A stretch of DNA of 64,000 nucleotides. It comes from Lysinibacillus sp. B2A1 (GTDB taxonomy: Bacteria > Bacillota > Bacilli > Bacillales_A > Planococcaceae). The notes below the pieces were generated by a model. The model searched no databases and was not told the origin of the DNA. It saw only the letters and a list, made by a program, of their open reading frames with translations. Positions 10,649-19,800 of the stretch are shown piece by piece; the stretch's first letter is position 1, and every line of letters starts with the position of its first letter. The position numbers and the translations under genes were made by a program. Where the stretch lies: positions 1,312,501-1,376,500 of the forward strand of contig CP027224.1 in assembly GCA_002973635.1 (NCBI GenBank). Direction: 5' to 3'.

Positions 10649-11388
10649 GAAGTTTTTAGAATTACTAGTAGCGATGATTTAACTTTATTTAACCTCTCTA
10701 TAGAAGGCTAGATGAATAAGCTTTTTTCTACTCAACAAGCATTTGTACATCCGCTGAGTTAAAAACAACAGATGTCATGGATTTTTGATTAGATTGAAAA
10801 AATCTGGAGCTGGGACGTAACTGATATTTTCTAGCGGAAAGTAATTATCAATGATCAGGAAGTCTTTGTGAATGGTTTATGCCCTTAAAATGTGAATAAT
10901 TTCTGTCTCCCTGTGGCTTATCATGCATTATTAACTTCTTAATTTTTGCTAAAGGCAATACATACCATCATAACATTTACACTTTTCTATTACTAATAGT
11001 ATAAAAATAAAGGCAGATCTTAATTTATTTGTCATATAGCAACTAATCGGTTTAATCCATTATATTTATTAATTGAAATAGTAAAAATGGACTTAAAATT
11101 TGGTACTGAGTCAACGGCGAAAAAGCGAAAAAAAGGGAATATTCAATACTGAAACCGTAAGCACTGTCGAAATAGTGTAAAATAACTAGATTCAACTTGA
11201 AACTCTGTGAAAGCATGTGGCTCAAGGGGTTCGGGAGTTTTGTTACGGTTAATCATGAGAAAAAATAGGGCGTATCTACTATTAAAAAATGACAAAAGAC
11301 AATAGACACTACGTATCATCTTAATTACAATTGTATTATTGGATAAATTAAGAAGTACATAGATTGAAATAAAATGAGGTGAATGGTT
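10649..11388 (+). other. Gene-free AT-rich leader between codY and flgB
   Basis: About 740 bases without a supportable gene. It presumably holds the fla/che promoter, but I could not identify a convincing SigA or SigD (TAAA-N15-GCCGATAT) site. A short stretch from 10804 (GAGCTGGGACG) to about 10915 (CTGTCTCCC) looks like a degraded intergenic repeat. TCCATT/AATGGA form a hairpin near 11056-11090. The one extended structure is at 11153-11250 and is listed separately. Confidence 0.6.
11153..11250 (+). ncRNA. Possible structured leader RNA of the fla/che operon
   Basis: Three nested helices can be drawn by eye. The closing stem is AACCGTAA (11153-11160) with TTACGGTT (11243-11250), 8 perfect pairs. 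Inside it are CACT/AGTG (11162-11165 with 11174-11177) and AAACTC/GAGTTT (11200-11205 with 11235-11240), giving a three-way-junction-like fold. It lies about 140 bases before flgB. I do not recognise a known riboswitch class and the fold could be fortuitous in AT-rich DNA. Confidence 0.3.
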
Positions 11389-11781
11389 TTGAATTTATTT
11401 GGAGGAACTATTAGTAGCCTGGAAAATGGACTTTCCTATGCAACTTTAAATCATAAAACAATTGCCAATAACATTGCGAATGTTGATACGCCAAATTATA
11501 AGGCGAAAAGTGTAAGCTTTAAAGATATGCTAGAACAAGAAAAACAACTATCAATTTCAGCATATCGTACAGATAGCAGACATTTTGATTTTTCGATTCG
11601 ACAATCTACACCTGGTGTAAATAATATTGATGGCTTAAGATATCGAAATAATGGTAATGGTGTTGATATGGATGCTGAACAGGCGAAATTGGCAGAAAAT
11701 CAAATTTATTATAATGCTTTAATTGACCGTGTTAATGGTAAATTAAATACATTAAATACTGTAATAAAAGGAGGTAAGTAA
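11389..11781 (+). CDS. flgB: Flagellar basal-body rod protein FlgB
   Basis: Proximal rod protein of the flagellar basal body, exported by the flagellar type III system. I place the start at TTG 11389 because GAGGTG (11376-11381) is 7 bases upstream; the ATG at 11383 is only one base from that site. This gives 130 residues beginning MNLFGGTISSLENGLSYA, aligned with other FlgB proteins. The rod signature NNIANVDTPNYKAK is present. First gene of the fla/che operon, 3 bases from flgC. Confidence 0.95.
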   Translation: MNLFGGTISSLENGLSYATLNHKTIANNIANVDTPNYKAKSVSFKDMLEQEKQLSISAYRTDSRHFDFSIRQSTPGVNNIDGLRYRNNGNGVDMDAEQAKLAENQIYYNALIDRVNGKLNTLNTVIKGGK

Positions 11782-11784
11782 TAA

Positions 11785-12246
11785 ATGTCTATTTTTTATG
11801 GGATGAATACCACTGCCTCAGCTTTAACAGCACAGCGTTTACGAATGGATGTCATTTCTTCAAATATGGCCAATATGGATACTGCGCGTGCTAGACAAGT
11901 AAATGGAGAGTGGGAGCCCTACCGCCGTAAATCAGTAACATTTACTGCACAAGAGGGACAGTTTTCAAAATATTTCAATGTTGCTCTTGGGAAAAACGCA
12001 AAAAGTGGAGTCGGTAACGGCGTAAAAGTAACACAAATAAAAGAAGATAGAGAAACACCTTTCAAACTTGTGTATGATCCAACTCATCCAGATGCAAACG
12101 CAGATGGCTATGTAAACATGCCAAATGTGGATCCATTAAGAGAAATGGTAGATTTAATGTCAGCTACTCGTTCTTATGAGGCAAACGTAACTGTATTCAA
12201 TGCAAATAAATCTATGCTGACAAAGGCTTTAGAGATTGGTAAATAA
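11785..12246 (+). CDS. flgC: Flagellar basal-body rod protein FlgC
   Basis: Rod protein that polymerises with FlgB and FliE between the MS ring and the hook. The 153 residues have the N-terminal rod motif (SSNMANMDTARA) and the C-terminal block SATRSYEANVTVFNANKSM that forms the coiled-coil core of axial proteins. AGGAGGTAAGT overlaps the flgB stop and serves as its ribosome-binding site. Confidence 0.97.
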   Translation: MSIFYGMNTTASALTAQRLRMDVISSNMANMDTARARQVNGEWEPYRRKSVTFTAQEGQFSKYFNVALGKNAKSGVGNGVKVTQIKEDRETPFKLVYDPTHPDANADGYVNMPNVDPLREMVDLMSATRSYEANVTVFNANKSMLTKALEIGK

Positions 12247-12269
12247 CTAAGAAGAAAGGAAGATACATA

Positions 12270-12575
12270 ATGATAATTTCGTCCGTTTCACTAATGACAC
12301 CAACTCAGGTAGTAAATCAAACAAATAAACTCCAGACGACACCTTATGAAGCACAGCAAAACTTTGCGAACTCTTTAAAAGAAGCAATAGCAAAAGTGAA
12401 TGATCAGCAAATTACTTCTGATAATTTTACACAAAAGCTAATTACTGGTGGAGATGTAGAGCTGCATGATGTGATGATTGCATCACAAAAAGCAAGCATT
12501 ACATTAAATGCAACAATTGAAGTTCGCAATAAGGTGATTGAAGCTTACCAAGAAATAATGCGAATGAGTGTCTAG
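12270..12575 (+). CDS. fliE: Flagellar hook-basal body complex protein FliE
   Basis: Adaptor that joins the MS ring to the rod. The 101 residues have the usual FliE C-terminus (DVELHDVMIASQKASITL, then a Val/Met-rich helix). AGAAAGGAAG precedes the ATG. A 124-base gap with a hairpin separates it from fliF, the widest spacing in the early part of the operon. Confidence 0.95.
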   Translation: MIISSVSLMTPTQVVNQTNKLQTTPYEAQQNFANSLKEAIAKVNDQQITSDNFTQKLITGGDVELHDVMIASQKASITLNATIEVRNKVIEAYQEIMRMSV

Positions 12576-12609
12576 CTTTATCGAATAGTTGAACAGTTCG
12601 ATGAAGATT

Positions 12610-12641
12610 ATAACCCAAAATAACTTGTTTATTGGGGTTAT
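12610..12641 (+). other. Intra-operon hairpin between fliE and fliF
   Basis: ATAACCC (12610-12616) pairs with GGGTTAT (12635-12641), and the A/T-rich interior can pair further. No T tract follows, so it is more likely an RNA processing or stability element than a terminator. Confidence 0.5.
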
Positions 12642-12698
12642 CACCGCTTTCGCGAATTATTGATGGTTAGGTTATTCACTATAACCGGAGGATTCATA

Positions 12699-14294
12699 AT
12701 GAATGAACGATTGACGAAAATAAAAAACGACACCAGCCAATTTTGGACAAGTCGTAGTAAAAAACAAAAGATTTTAATGATTGGATCCGTCATCGGAGTA
12801 ATAGCACTAGCTGCTGTTATTACAATTATTGCTACAAAGACTACATATGTACCTCTCTATAAAGATTTATCGACAAGAGAAATCGGACAAGTGAAGGAAG
12901 CTTTAGATTCTCAAGGGGTCAAATATGAAATTGCCCCAGGTGGAACATCCATTTTAGTCCCAGAGGAACAAGTGGATTCCCTATTAGTACAATTAGCTTC
13001 AGAGGGATATCCACAAACAGGTACAATTGATTATTCATTTGCAAACAGCTCTGGATTTGGTATGACAGATAATGAGTTTAATCTATTAAAAAAAGCAGCA
13101 ACTGAAACAGAAATTGCTAAGCTCATTAAAAATCTTGAAGGTGTCAAAGATGCGAAAGTGATGATAAATGTTCCTGAAAAGGGTGTTTTTGTAAAAGACG
13201 CTAACTTAGAAGAAGCTACTGCATCTATTGTCTTGAATACTGATCCTGGTTATAAATTTACAGAGCAGCAAATTTCAACAATGTATAATTTAGTAGCGAA
13301 AAGTGTTCCGAACTTAAGTACGGATAATATTGTAATCTCAAACCAATTTTCTGAGTACTTTGATTTAAACGCTGCAACTGCTGATGGAGCTTCCACAACA
13401 ACAGCTGAGGGTCAATTACAAGCAAAGAAATTGGTGGAGCGTGACCTACAGCGTCAAGTGCAAAATATACTTGGTACACTGATGGGACAAGATAAAGTAA
13501 TTGCTTCTGTAACAACAGACATTGATTTCAAAAAAGAAAATCGTGAAGAAAACTTAGTTACGCCAGTTGATGAAGAGAATATGGAAGGGATCGCCATTAG
13601 TGCGCAGCGTATTACAGAACAATATTCTGGTACTGGAGCTGCAGCCACTGGTACACCTGAAGCAGAAACAACTACTGATAACTTCACAACTTATAATGAA
13701 GGTGCGATGGGGAACGGGGATTATGAACGTACAGAAGAAACGATTAATAATGACGTAAACCGTATCCGCAAAGATATTCAAGAGGCACCTTATAAAATTC
13801 AAGATATTGGTATCCAAGTAATTGTAGAGCCACCGACAGCGACTGATGCAGCTTCATTACCTGATGGGGTTCGAGAAGATATTGAGAAAATTTTAAGTAC
13901 TATTGTTCGTACAACGATTTCAAAGGATGTCGCAGCCGAGCTTACTCAAGAGCAAATTAATGAAAAAGTGGCTGTTTCAGTACAACCTTTAAATGGTAAA
14001 GCAACTGATGTGGCTGAAGAAACGCCTGTTATTCCATGGTGGGTTTGGGTCATTGGCGGTATCTTATTAGCTGTAATACTATTGCTAGCATTCTTCATTA
14101 TCCGCTCACGTAAACGTGCGAAGGAAGAAGAGGAACTTAGCATCTTAGAAGAACAAGAAGAACTAATGATTGATGATATAAATGAAGAAATTGAAACGGA
14201 AGCTACAATGCGTCGTAAGCAGCTTGAAAAAATGGCAAAAGAAAAGCCAGACGATTTTGCAAAGTTACTGCGTAGTTGGATTGCTGAAGACTAA
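12699..14294 (+). CDS. fliF: Flagellar MS-ring protein FliF
   Basis: Membrane ring that nucleates basal body assembly and holds FliG on its cytoplasmic C-terminus. From the ATG at 12699 (CGGAGGA site 7 bases upstream) it is 531 residues. A first membrane segment spans about residues 27-47 (MIGSVIGVIALAAVITII), followed by the YscJ/FliF periplasmic domain. The second segment is VWVIGGILLAVILLLAFFII, and the tail ends in the FliG-binding region KLLRSWIAED. Upstream in-frame codons from 12660 lack a ribosome-binding site. Confidence 0.97.
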   Translation: MNERLTKIKNDTSQFWTSRSKKQKILMIGSVIGVIALAAVITIIATKTTYVPLYKDLSTREIGQVKEALDSQGVKYEIAPGGTSILVPEEQVDSLLVQLASEGYPQTGTIDYSFANSSGFGMTDNEFNLLKKAATETEIAKLIKNLEGVKDAKVMINVPEKGVFVKDANLEEATASIVLNTDPGYKFTEQQISTMYNLVAKSVPNLSTDNIVISNQFSEYFDLNAATADGASTTTAEGQLQAKKLVERDLQRQVQNILGTLMGQDKVIASVTTDIDFKKENREENLVTPVDEENMEGIAISAQRITEQYSGTGAAATGTPEAETTTDNFTTYNEGAMGNGDYERTEETINNDVNRIRKDIQEAPYKIQDIGIQVIVEPPTATDAASLPDGVREDIEKILSTIVRTTISKDVAAELTQEQINEKVAVSVQPLNGKATDVAEETPVIPWWVWVIGGILLAVILLLAFFIIRSRKRAKEEEELSILEEQEELMIDDINEEIETEATMRRKQLEKMAKEKPDDFAKLLRSWIAED

Positions 14295-14309
14295 CTAGGA
14301 GGTTCGGCT

Positions 14310-15323
14310 GTGTCCAAGAAAGATAAGGAATTAACCGGAAAACAAAAGGCCGCTCTCTTGTTAATTTCGTTGGGGCCTGAGGTTTCAGCTTCTGTCTATA
14401 AACATTTAACAGAGGAAGAGATTGAACGCTTAACATTAGAAATTTCAAGTGTTAAAAAGGTAGAAGCAAACGTTAAAGAAGAGATTATAGAGGAATTTCA
14501 TAATATTGCACTTGCGCAAGATTATATTACACAAGGCGGTATTGGCTATGCAAAAACAGTATTGGAGAAAGCACTGGGTGTTGAACAAGCACAAACGATT
14601 ATTAATCGTTTAACATCTTCTTTACAAGTGCGGCCATTTGACTTTGCACGTAGAGCTGACCCGTCGCAAATCTTTAACTTTATTCAAAATGAACATCCAC
14701 AAACGATTGCCCTCATTCTTTCTTATTTAGAAGCAGGGCAAGCAGGTGTTATTTTATCTTCACTTCCACAAGAGGTGCAGGCAGATATCGCCAAACGTAT
14801 AGCAATGATGGAGTCCACTTCGCCAGAAGTAATTAGTGAAATTGAGTCTGTCTTAGAGCGTAAATTATCGTCAACAGTTACACAAGATTACACGGAAACT
14901 GGTGGTATTGATGCAGTCGTTGAAGTATTAAACGGTGTAGATCGACAAACAGAAAAAACAATTTTGGATGCACTCGAAATTCAAGATCCAGAGCTTGCAG
15001 AGGAAATCAAAAAACGTATGTTTGTATTCGAGGATATTGTTACACTCGACAACCGTTCGATTCAGCGTGTTATTCGTGATTGTGAAAATGAAGACTTATT
15101 ACTATCTATGAAAGTTTCAAGTGAGGAAGTGAAGGACATTATCTTCCGTAATATGTCACAACGTATGGCTGAAACCTTCAAAGAAGAAATGGAGATTATG
15201 GGACCTGTACGTTTACGTGATGTAGAGGAAGCACAATCTCGAATTGTTGCAGTGATTCGTCGCTTAGAGGATGCTGGTGAGATTATTATTGCACGTGGTG
15301 GAGGAGATGACGTCATTGTCTAG
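14310..15323 (+). CDS. fliG: Flagellar motor switch protein FliG
   Basis: C-ring protein that touches both the MS ring and the MotAB stator and generates torque. The 337 residues include the mid-domain EHPQTIALILSYL motif and the C-terminal charged torque helix around KEVKDIIFRNMSQRMAETF. Start is GTG 14310, with AGGAGG 8 bases upstream. Its end overlaps the fliH start. Confidence 0.98.
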   Translation: MSKKDKELTGKQKAALLLISLGPEVSASVYKHLTEEEIERLTLEISSVKKVEANVKEEIIEEFHNIALAQDYITQGGIGYAKTVLEKALGVEQAQTIINRLTSSLQVRPFDFARRADPSQIFNFIQNEHPQTIALILSYLEAGQAGVILSSLPQEVQADIAKRIAMMESTSPEVISEIESVLERKLSSTVTQDYTETGGIDAVVEVLNGVDRQTEKTILDALEIQDPELAEEIKKRMFVFEDIVTLDNRSIQRVIRDCENEDLLLSMKVSSEEVKDIIFRNMSQRMAETFKEEMEIMGPVRLRDVEEAQSRIVAVIRRLEDAGEIIIARGGGDDVIV

Positions 15324-16104
15324 AATCATCCGTTCTATCTATACAGAGTCCAATGGCGATAATGTTAAAACGATAAAAATTCGTGATATGTTTGAAATAC
15401 CCGAAATTGAAGGGGAAGAAACACCATTACAAAAACAAATTACGATTGAAGAAATTCTCGAAGAGAGAGACCGTGTATTGACAGAAGCGAGAGCCGAATT
15501 GCAGGCAGAACGTGAAGCTTTTGAACAGGAGAAGCAAATGTTCTATCAGGAAATTGAGCATCTAAAGCATAACTGGGAGGAAGAACGCCCTAATCGCGTG
15601 CAAGAGGCATATGATGAAGGATTTGGCCAAGGATATGAAGATGGGACAAACAAGGCGAATGAAGCGATGATGCAATCTCTCCAAACTGCCAATGAGGTCA
15701 TCATACATGCTAAGGAAAATGCACGGAAATATATTGAGGATCAAGAGGCAGTCATATTAGAGCTGGGCTTAACAGCAGCAGAGCGAATTATTGATGCATC
15801 CTTGGAGCGTGAAAATGAATTATTTGTTTCTATCGTTCGCAGAGGACTTAAAGAAGCAAGAGAAATGAAAGAAATAAAAATTTATGTTTCACCGAACTAC
15901 TATGCATTAATTACTGCAAATCGTGATGAATTAGCTGAAATGTTTCCAACTGATGTCCCATTCATGATTTTTGTTAATGAAGACTTAGAAAATGAAACAG
16001 ATTGTTTTATCGAAACAAATCATGGTCGAATTGTTGTCAGCATTGATGAACAATTGAATGAATTAAGATTAAAACTCTATGAAATATTAGAAAGTAAGGA
16101 ATGA
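15307..16104 (+). CDS. fliH: Flagellar assembly protein FliH
   Basis: Negative regulator and peripheral stalk of the export ATPase FliI. The protein is about 265 residues with a long Glu/Gln-rich coiled coil (residues ~40-105) holding the GxxxG-like run EGFGQGYEDG, then a V-ATPase subunit-E-like C-terminal domain. The start is uncertain: ATG 15307 is only 2 bases after GGAGG (15300-15304), whereas in-frame TTG 15316 has an 11-base spacing. Either way it overlaps fliG. Confidence 0.9.
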   Translation: MTSLSRIIRSIYTESNGDNVKTIKIRDMFEIPEIEGEETPLQKQITIEEILEERDRVLTEARAELQAEREAFEQEKQMFYQEIEHLKHNWEEERPNRVQEAYDEGFGQGYEDGTNKANEAMMQSLQTANEVIIHAKENARKYIEDQEAVILELGLTAAERIIDASLERENELFVSIVRRGLKEAREMKEIKIYVSPNYYALITANRDELAEMFPTDVPFMIFVNEDLENETDCFIETNHGRIVVSIDEQLNELRLKLYEILESKE

Positions 16105-16109
16105 TCTAG

Positions 16110-17435
16110 ATGAAAACGGCTCAATTAATCGAACAAATTCCTCATATATCAACCTTTAAAAAGTTTGGTAGGGTTACTCGAGTTGTCGGCTTAATGATTG
16201 AGTCCCAAGGTCCAGATAGTTCCATTGGCGATGTTTGTAAAATTCATGTGGAGACTTCAAAAAATGGTCATCAAATCATACTGGCAGAGGTGGTTGGTTT
16301 TAAGGATGAAATAGTTGTCTTAATGCCTTTTACCTCTCTGCGAGAAATTTCAATTGGATGCTTAGTTGAAGGGACTGGAGCACCACTTGAAGTAAAAGTA
16401 GGACCCGAGCTAATTGGTAAAGTACTAGATTCAATGGGAAATCCTATTGATGGAACAGTGTTGCCAAAGGGATTATTAACGGTTCCAACTGAGCAGGATC
16501 CACCAAATCCACTGACACGTCCACCAATAGATGAAAGGCTTGAAGTGGGCGTAAAGGCAATAGATGGTATGCTGACAGTCGGGAATGGTCAACGTGTTGG
16601 TATATTTGCTGGTTCTGGTGTAGGGAAAAGTACCTTGCTGGGCATGATTGCACGAAATACACAAGCTGATTTAAATGTTATTGCACTGATCGGAGAACGT
16701 GGTCGTGAAGTACGTGAGTTTATAGAACGTGATTTAGGATCCGAGGGTTTAAAACGTTCAATCGTTGTTGCTGCCACTTCTGACCAACCTGCACTCATGC
16801 GTATTAAAGGAGCTTTTACCGCAACTGCCATTGCAGAGTATTTTAGAAACCGTGGTTTAAATGTCATGTTGATGATGGACTCTGTCACTCGTGTTGCGAT
16901 GGCGCAGCGTGAAATTGGTCTTGCTACTGGCGAACCACCAGCTCAAAAAGGCTATACGCCATCGGTGTTTGCCATTTTACCTAAACTGTTAGAACGTACA
17001 GGAACGAATGAAAATGGTTCTATTACAGCCTTCTATACAGTATTAGTAGATGGGGATGATATGAATGAACCGATTGCAGATACTGTACGAGGGATTTTAG
17101 ATGGTCATATTGTGCTTGATCGGAACCTTGCCAATAAAGGTCAATATCCAGCCATCAATGTTTTAAAAAGCGTTAGCCGTTTGATGAATCATGTGGCAGA
17201 ACCAGAGCATAAAAAGGCAGCAGAACGATTAAGAGAGCTTTATTATACATATGACAAATCAGAGGATTTAATCAATATCGGTGCATACAAACGCGGCACA
17301 TCCAAAGAAATCGATGAAGCTATCTATTATGAGCCTCTAATAACAGCATATCTTAAGCAAGGTTATTTAGATAAAGTGACTCTTATTGAAAGTATGAATG
17401 AGTTAATTACATTATCGAACGGTGGTGGAAAATAA
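16110..17435 (+). CDS. fliI: Flagellum-specific type III export ATPase FliI
   Basis: Hexameric ATPase, related to F1-beta, that feeds substrates to the export gate. The 441-residue length is normal. Walker A GSGVGKST lies at residues 168-175, Walker B is in VMLMMDSVTR, and GERGREVREFIE is the family signature. fliJ begins on the base after its stop codon. Confidence 0.98.
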   Translation: MKTAQLIEQIPHISTFKKFGRVTRVVGLMIESQGPDSSIGDVCKIHVETSKNGHQIILAEVVGFKDEIVVLMPFTSLREISIGCLVEGTGAPLEVKVGPELIGKVLDSMGNPIDGTVLPKGLLTVPTEQDPPNPLTRPPIDERLEVGVKAIDGMLTVGNGQRVGIFAGSGVGKSTLLGMIARNTQADLNVIALIGERGREVREFIERDLGSEGLKRSIVVAATSDQPALMRIKGAFTATAIAEYFRNRGLNVMLMMDSVTRVAMAQREIGLATGEPPAQKGYTPSVFAILPKLLERTGTNENGSITAFYTVLVDGDDMNEPIADTVRGILDGHIVLDRNLANKGQYPAINVLKSVSRLMNHVAEPEHKKAAERLRELYYTYDKSEDLINIGAYKRGTSKEIDEAIYYEPLITAYLKQGYLDKVTLIESMNELITLSNGGGK

Positions 17436-17885
17436 ATGGTGAATTATTTATATCGTTTTGAAAAAGTGTTAACCATTCGTGAACAAGAAAAAAATGAAAC
17501 AGAAATAGCTTATAAAGAATCAGTTCGTTCTTTTGAAGAAATAGCAACTAAGCTGTATGAACTGTTGAAAAAGAAAGAGGATTTAATTGACTTTCAACAA
17601 GAGCGCTTAGCTGTTGGCTCATCTATAGATGAGATTCATCATTATGCAAGATTTATTGATAGCCTCGAAAAAACAATTGTAGATGTACAACAGAAGGTAG
17701 TGCAAGCACGTTCAAAAATGAATTGGTACGAAGAAAAACTGTTAGAAAAAAACTTGGAAGTACGTAAATTTGAAAAAATGCGAGAAAAGGATTTTAAGTT
17801 ATTCCAGCAGGAGCAAGATCGGATTGAAGGTATTTTCTTAGATGAAATTTCAACCCTTACGTATAACAAGAGAGAAATCAGGTGA
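17436..17885 (+). CDS. fliJ: Flagellar export chaperone FliJ
   Basis: Small coiled-coil protein that sits in the FliI ring like the gamma subunit of F1 and links it to FlhA. The 149 residues are almost entirely charged alpha helix (Glu, Lys, Gln), with an N-terminal RFEKVLTIREQEKNE block typical of FliJ. ATG follows GGTGGTGGAAAATAA directly at the fliI stop. Confidence 0.92.
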   Translation: MVNYLYRFEKVLTIREQEKNETEIAYKESVRSFEEIATKLYELLKKKEDLIDFQQERLAVGSSIDEIHHYARFIDSLEKTIVDVQQKVVQARSKMNWYEEKLLEKNLEVRKFEKMREKDFKLFQQEQDRIEGIFLDEISTLTYNKREIR

Positions 17886-17889
17886 TTTC

Positions 17890-18498
17890 ATGGCGAAAAA
17901 GGAAAATCGACTTTCAGTAGAATTAGCAGAGCAACAACCAAAGCGTAAATCAGGAGGCTTGAGAAAATTTTTCACCTGGTTTGTCATACCTATTATGTTT
18001 GTGGTAGCCGTGTTACTTGTTGTAGCAACGCTAATGAATACGAATGTCTTTGATTTAGGAAAGAAAGCTTTTGAAAGCTTGCCATTTGTTCCTTCACAAG
18101 AACAACAGGCAAAAGATGCAGTCGTTAACAATGATTCAAAACTTGTAAATCTACAAGCGGAAATACAGGAAAAAGAAGCTGAAATTGCACAGCTACAAAA
18201 GAAATTGGATACTACAACGACTGAAAAGGAAAAATTATTGACAGAAAAAGAGCAACTCCAATTTGAAATTGAAAAACTAAATAGAGAACAAAGCGATGCA
18301 AAGCGAGATTTTAATGATATTTTAGTAACATTCGATAAAATGTCTCCTAAAGCTGCAGCACCCGTGTTAATCAAAATGAGTGATGCTGAGGCTCTTCGTA
18401 TTTTAACAAATTTAAAGCCAGATAAATTAGCAGCTATTCTAGAAAAAATGAGTCCAGAGAATGCTGCGAAATATACAGAAATGATGGCTAAGCAATAA
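17890..18498 (+). CDS. motE: MotE-like flagellar protein (YlxF)
   Basis: A single-pass membrane protein with a coiled coil, found between fliJ and fliK in Bacilli. Start chosen at ATG 17890 (MAKKENRLSVE, 202 residues); an earlier in-frame ATG at 17842 lies inside fliJ. A membrane helix spans about residues 28-50 (WFVIPIMFVVAVLLVVATLM), followed by a Gln/Glu/Lys coiled coil. The C-terminal MgtE-N-like domain reads MSPKAAAPVLIKMSDAEAL. The family is thought to support stator or export function; the exact role is not settled. Confidence 0.88.
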   Translation: MAKKENRLSVELAEQQPKRKSGGLRKFFTWFVIPIMFVVAVLLVVATLMNTNVFDLGKKAFESLPFVPSQEQQAKDAVVNNDSKLVNLQAEIQEKEAEIAQLQKKLDTTTTEKEKLLTEKEQLQFEIEKLNREQSDAKRDFNDILVTFDKMSPKAAAPVLIKMSDAEALRILTNLKPDKLAAILEKMSPENAAKYTEMMAKQ

Positions 18499-18523
18499 CA
18501 CACATGAAAGGAGGTGAAAAAAG

Positions 18524-19798
18524 ATGGATGTAGCAATGATGCAAATGATATCCAAAGCAATACCACCTAAAACAGCAGCTACTGCTACAAATGGTGGTTC
18601 TGATGTTAAAGCTAGTGGAGGGTCAAAAAATGATAACCTATCTGCATTTGGCTCAGTTTTTGGACAAATTATGTCTGCGTCAAATCAAACAACTCAGCCT
18701 GCACAACCAACAGCAACAGGAGAGATTGCTCAGTTAGCAGCTGTTCTTAACGCTGAATCAATTGAGGAAGTACTTGACTTACTAGATATTCCACATGATG
18801 ATGGTCTGTTAATGCTTCAAATTGGTGAGGATGATAAAGCTGTTGCGATTGATGAAATGCTCAATCTTGAGAATTTAATGGATGCATTAGGCATTGATTC
18901 TGAACAGCTTCAAAATTTAGTACAGAAGTTGCTAGGTGAAGATAAAGAAGCAAAGGATGTTTGGGAGCTTTTAGCATTAGTAGACGTTCAGGCACCTGTA
19001 CTACAGGCACAAGTGGTTACTGCTTTACAGGGTGAAGGACAGGTTACACCAAAAGAGGCAACGCAATTACTTCAAGTATTAAAATTAGCACAATTAGTTG
19101 GACAAAAAACAGATTTAACAGCTCCACAAGAAAACGTGCTGACAAATATTAAAAGCCTTTTAACAGTGTTACAAACGAATGTAGAGACAATTCAAACTAC
19201 ACCACAGGTAACAACAAAAACAACTGTAACTCTTCCATTGCAGGGTTTTCAGAATGTGATACAGCAGGTTCAGGTAACAAAGCAGACTGACACAAGCGCC
19301 AATGAAATGGTAACGGCCAATACAGTGCAAACAAAAGCAGATACATTCCAAGTAACGTTGCCAGCAGCTAAACCTGCACAATCTGAGGCATTATTAAAAG
19401 AGATGCAAGCTATCATGAATAAAGCTCAAATATCGAATGTGCAGGGTATTACACGTTTAACATTGAAATTGTATCCTGAGAATTTAGGAACAATTCGAAT
19501 TGAACTAGTGCAGAATGATGGAGTCCTAACAGCTCGACTGCTTGCTTCAACAGCACATGGACGAGAATTACTGGATAGTCAAGCTCATCAGTTAAAGCAA
19601 GCATTTGTTCAGCAAAATATCCAAATTGAGCGTCTTGATATTGCTCAATCGCTACAGGACGCAGATCGTCAACAAAGAGATCAAAGCTTCTTTAGTAATT
19701 TCTTTAAGCAGCAACAGCAAGAAGAACAGGAGCAAAGCAGCGAAGATGACGATGAAGGCAAATCCTTTAGTGATTATCTAATAAACGAGGAGGTGTAA
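18524..19798 (+). CDS. fliK: Flagellar hook-length control protein FliK
   Basis: Secreted molecular ruler that measures the hook and switches export specificity through FlhB. The 424 residues have a long, low-complexity Gln/Thr-rich middle typical of the ruler region. The conserved C-terminal Flg_hook domain is seen in LTLKLYPENLGTIRIELVQ, followed by an acidic, Gln-rich tail. AAAGGAGGTG precedes ATG 18524. flgD starts 2 bases after the stop. Confidence 0.92.
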   Translation: MDVAMMQMISKAIPPKTAATATNGGSDVKASGGSKNDNLSAFGSVFGQIMSASNQTTQPAQPTATGEIAQLAAVLNAESIEEVLDLLDIPHDDGLLMLQIGEDDKAVAIDEMLNLENLMDALGIDSEQLQNLVQKLLGEDKEAKDVWELLALVDVQAPVLQAQVVTALQGEGQVTPKEATQLLQVLKLAQLVGQKTDLTAPQENVLTNIKSLLTVLQTNVETIQTTPQVTTKTTVTLPLQGFQNVIQQVQVTKQTDTSANEMVTANTVQTKADTFQVTLPAAKPAQSEALLKEMQAIMNKAQISNVQGITRLTLKLYPENLGTIRIELVQNDGVLTARLLASTAHGRELLDSQAHQLKQAFVQQNIQIERLDIAQSLQDADRQQRDQSFFSNFFKQQQQEEQEQSSEDDDEGKSFSDYLINEEV

Positions 19799-19800
19799 GT

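Noticed and set aside
11101..11300. c-di-GMP riboswitch (class I or II) ahead of flgB
   Set aside because: The conserved GCAAAC/GACGCAAAG features of class I and the class II core are not present; only a generic three-stem fold can be drawn.
17850..18566. Long minus-strand open frame opposite motE
   Set aside because: It is a Ser/Phe/Cys-rich antisense shadow of the motE coiled-coil codons with no ribosome-binding site or recognisable motif.
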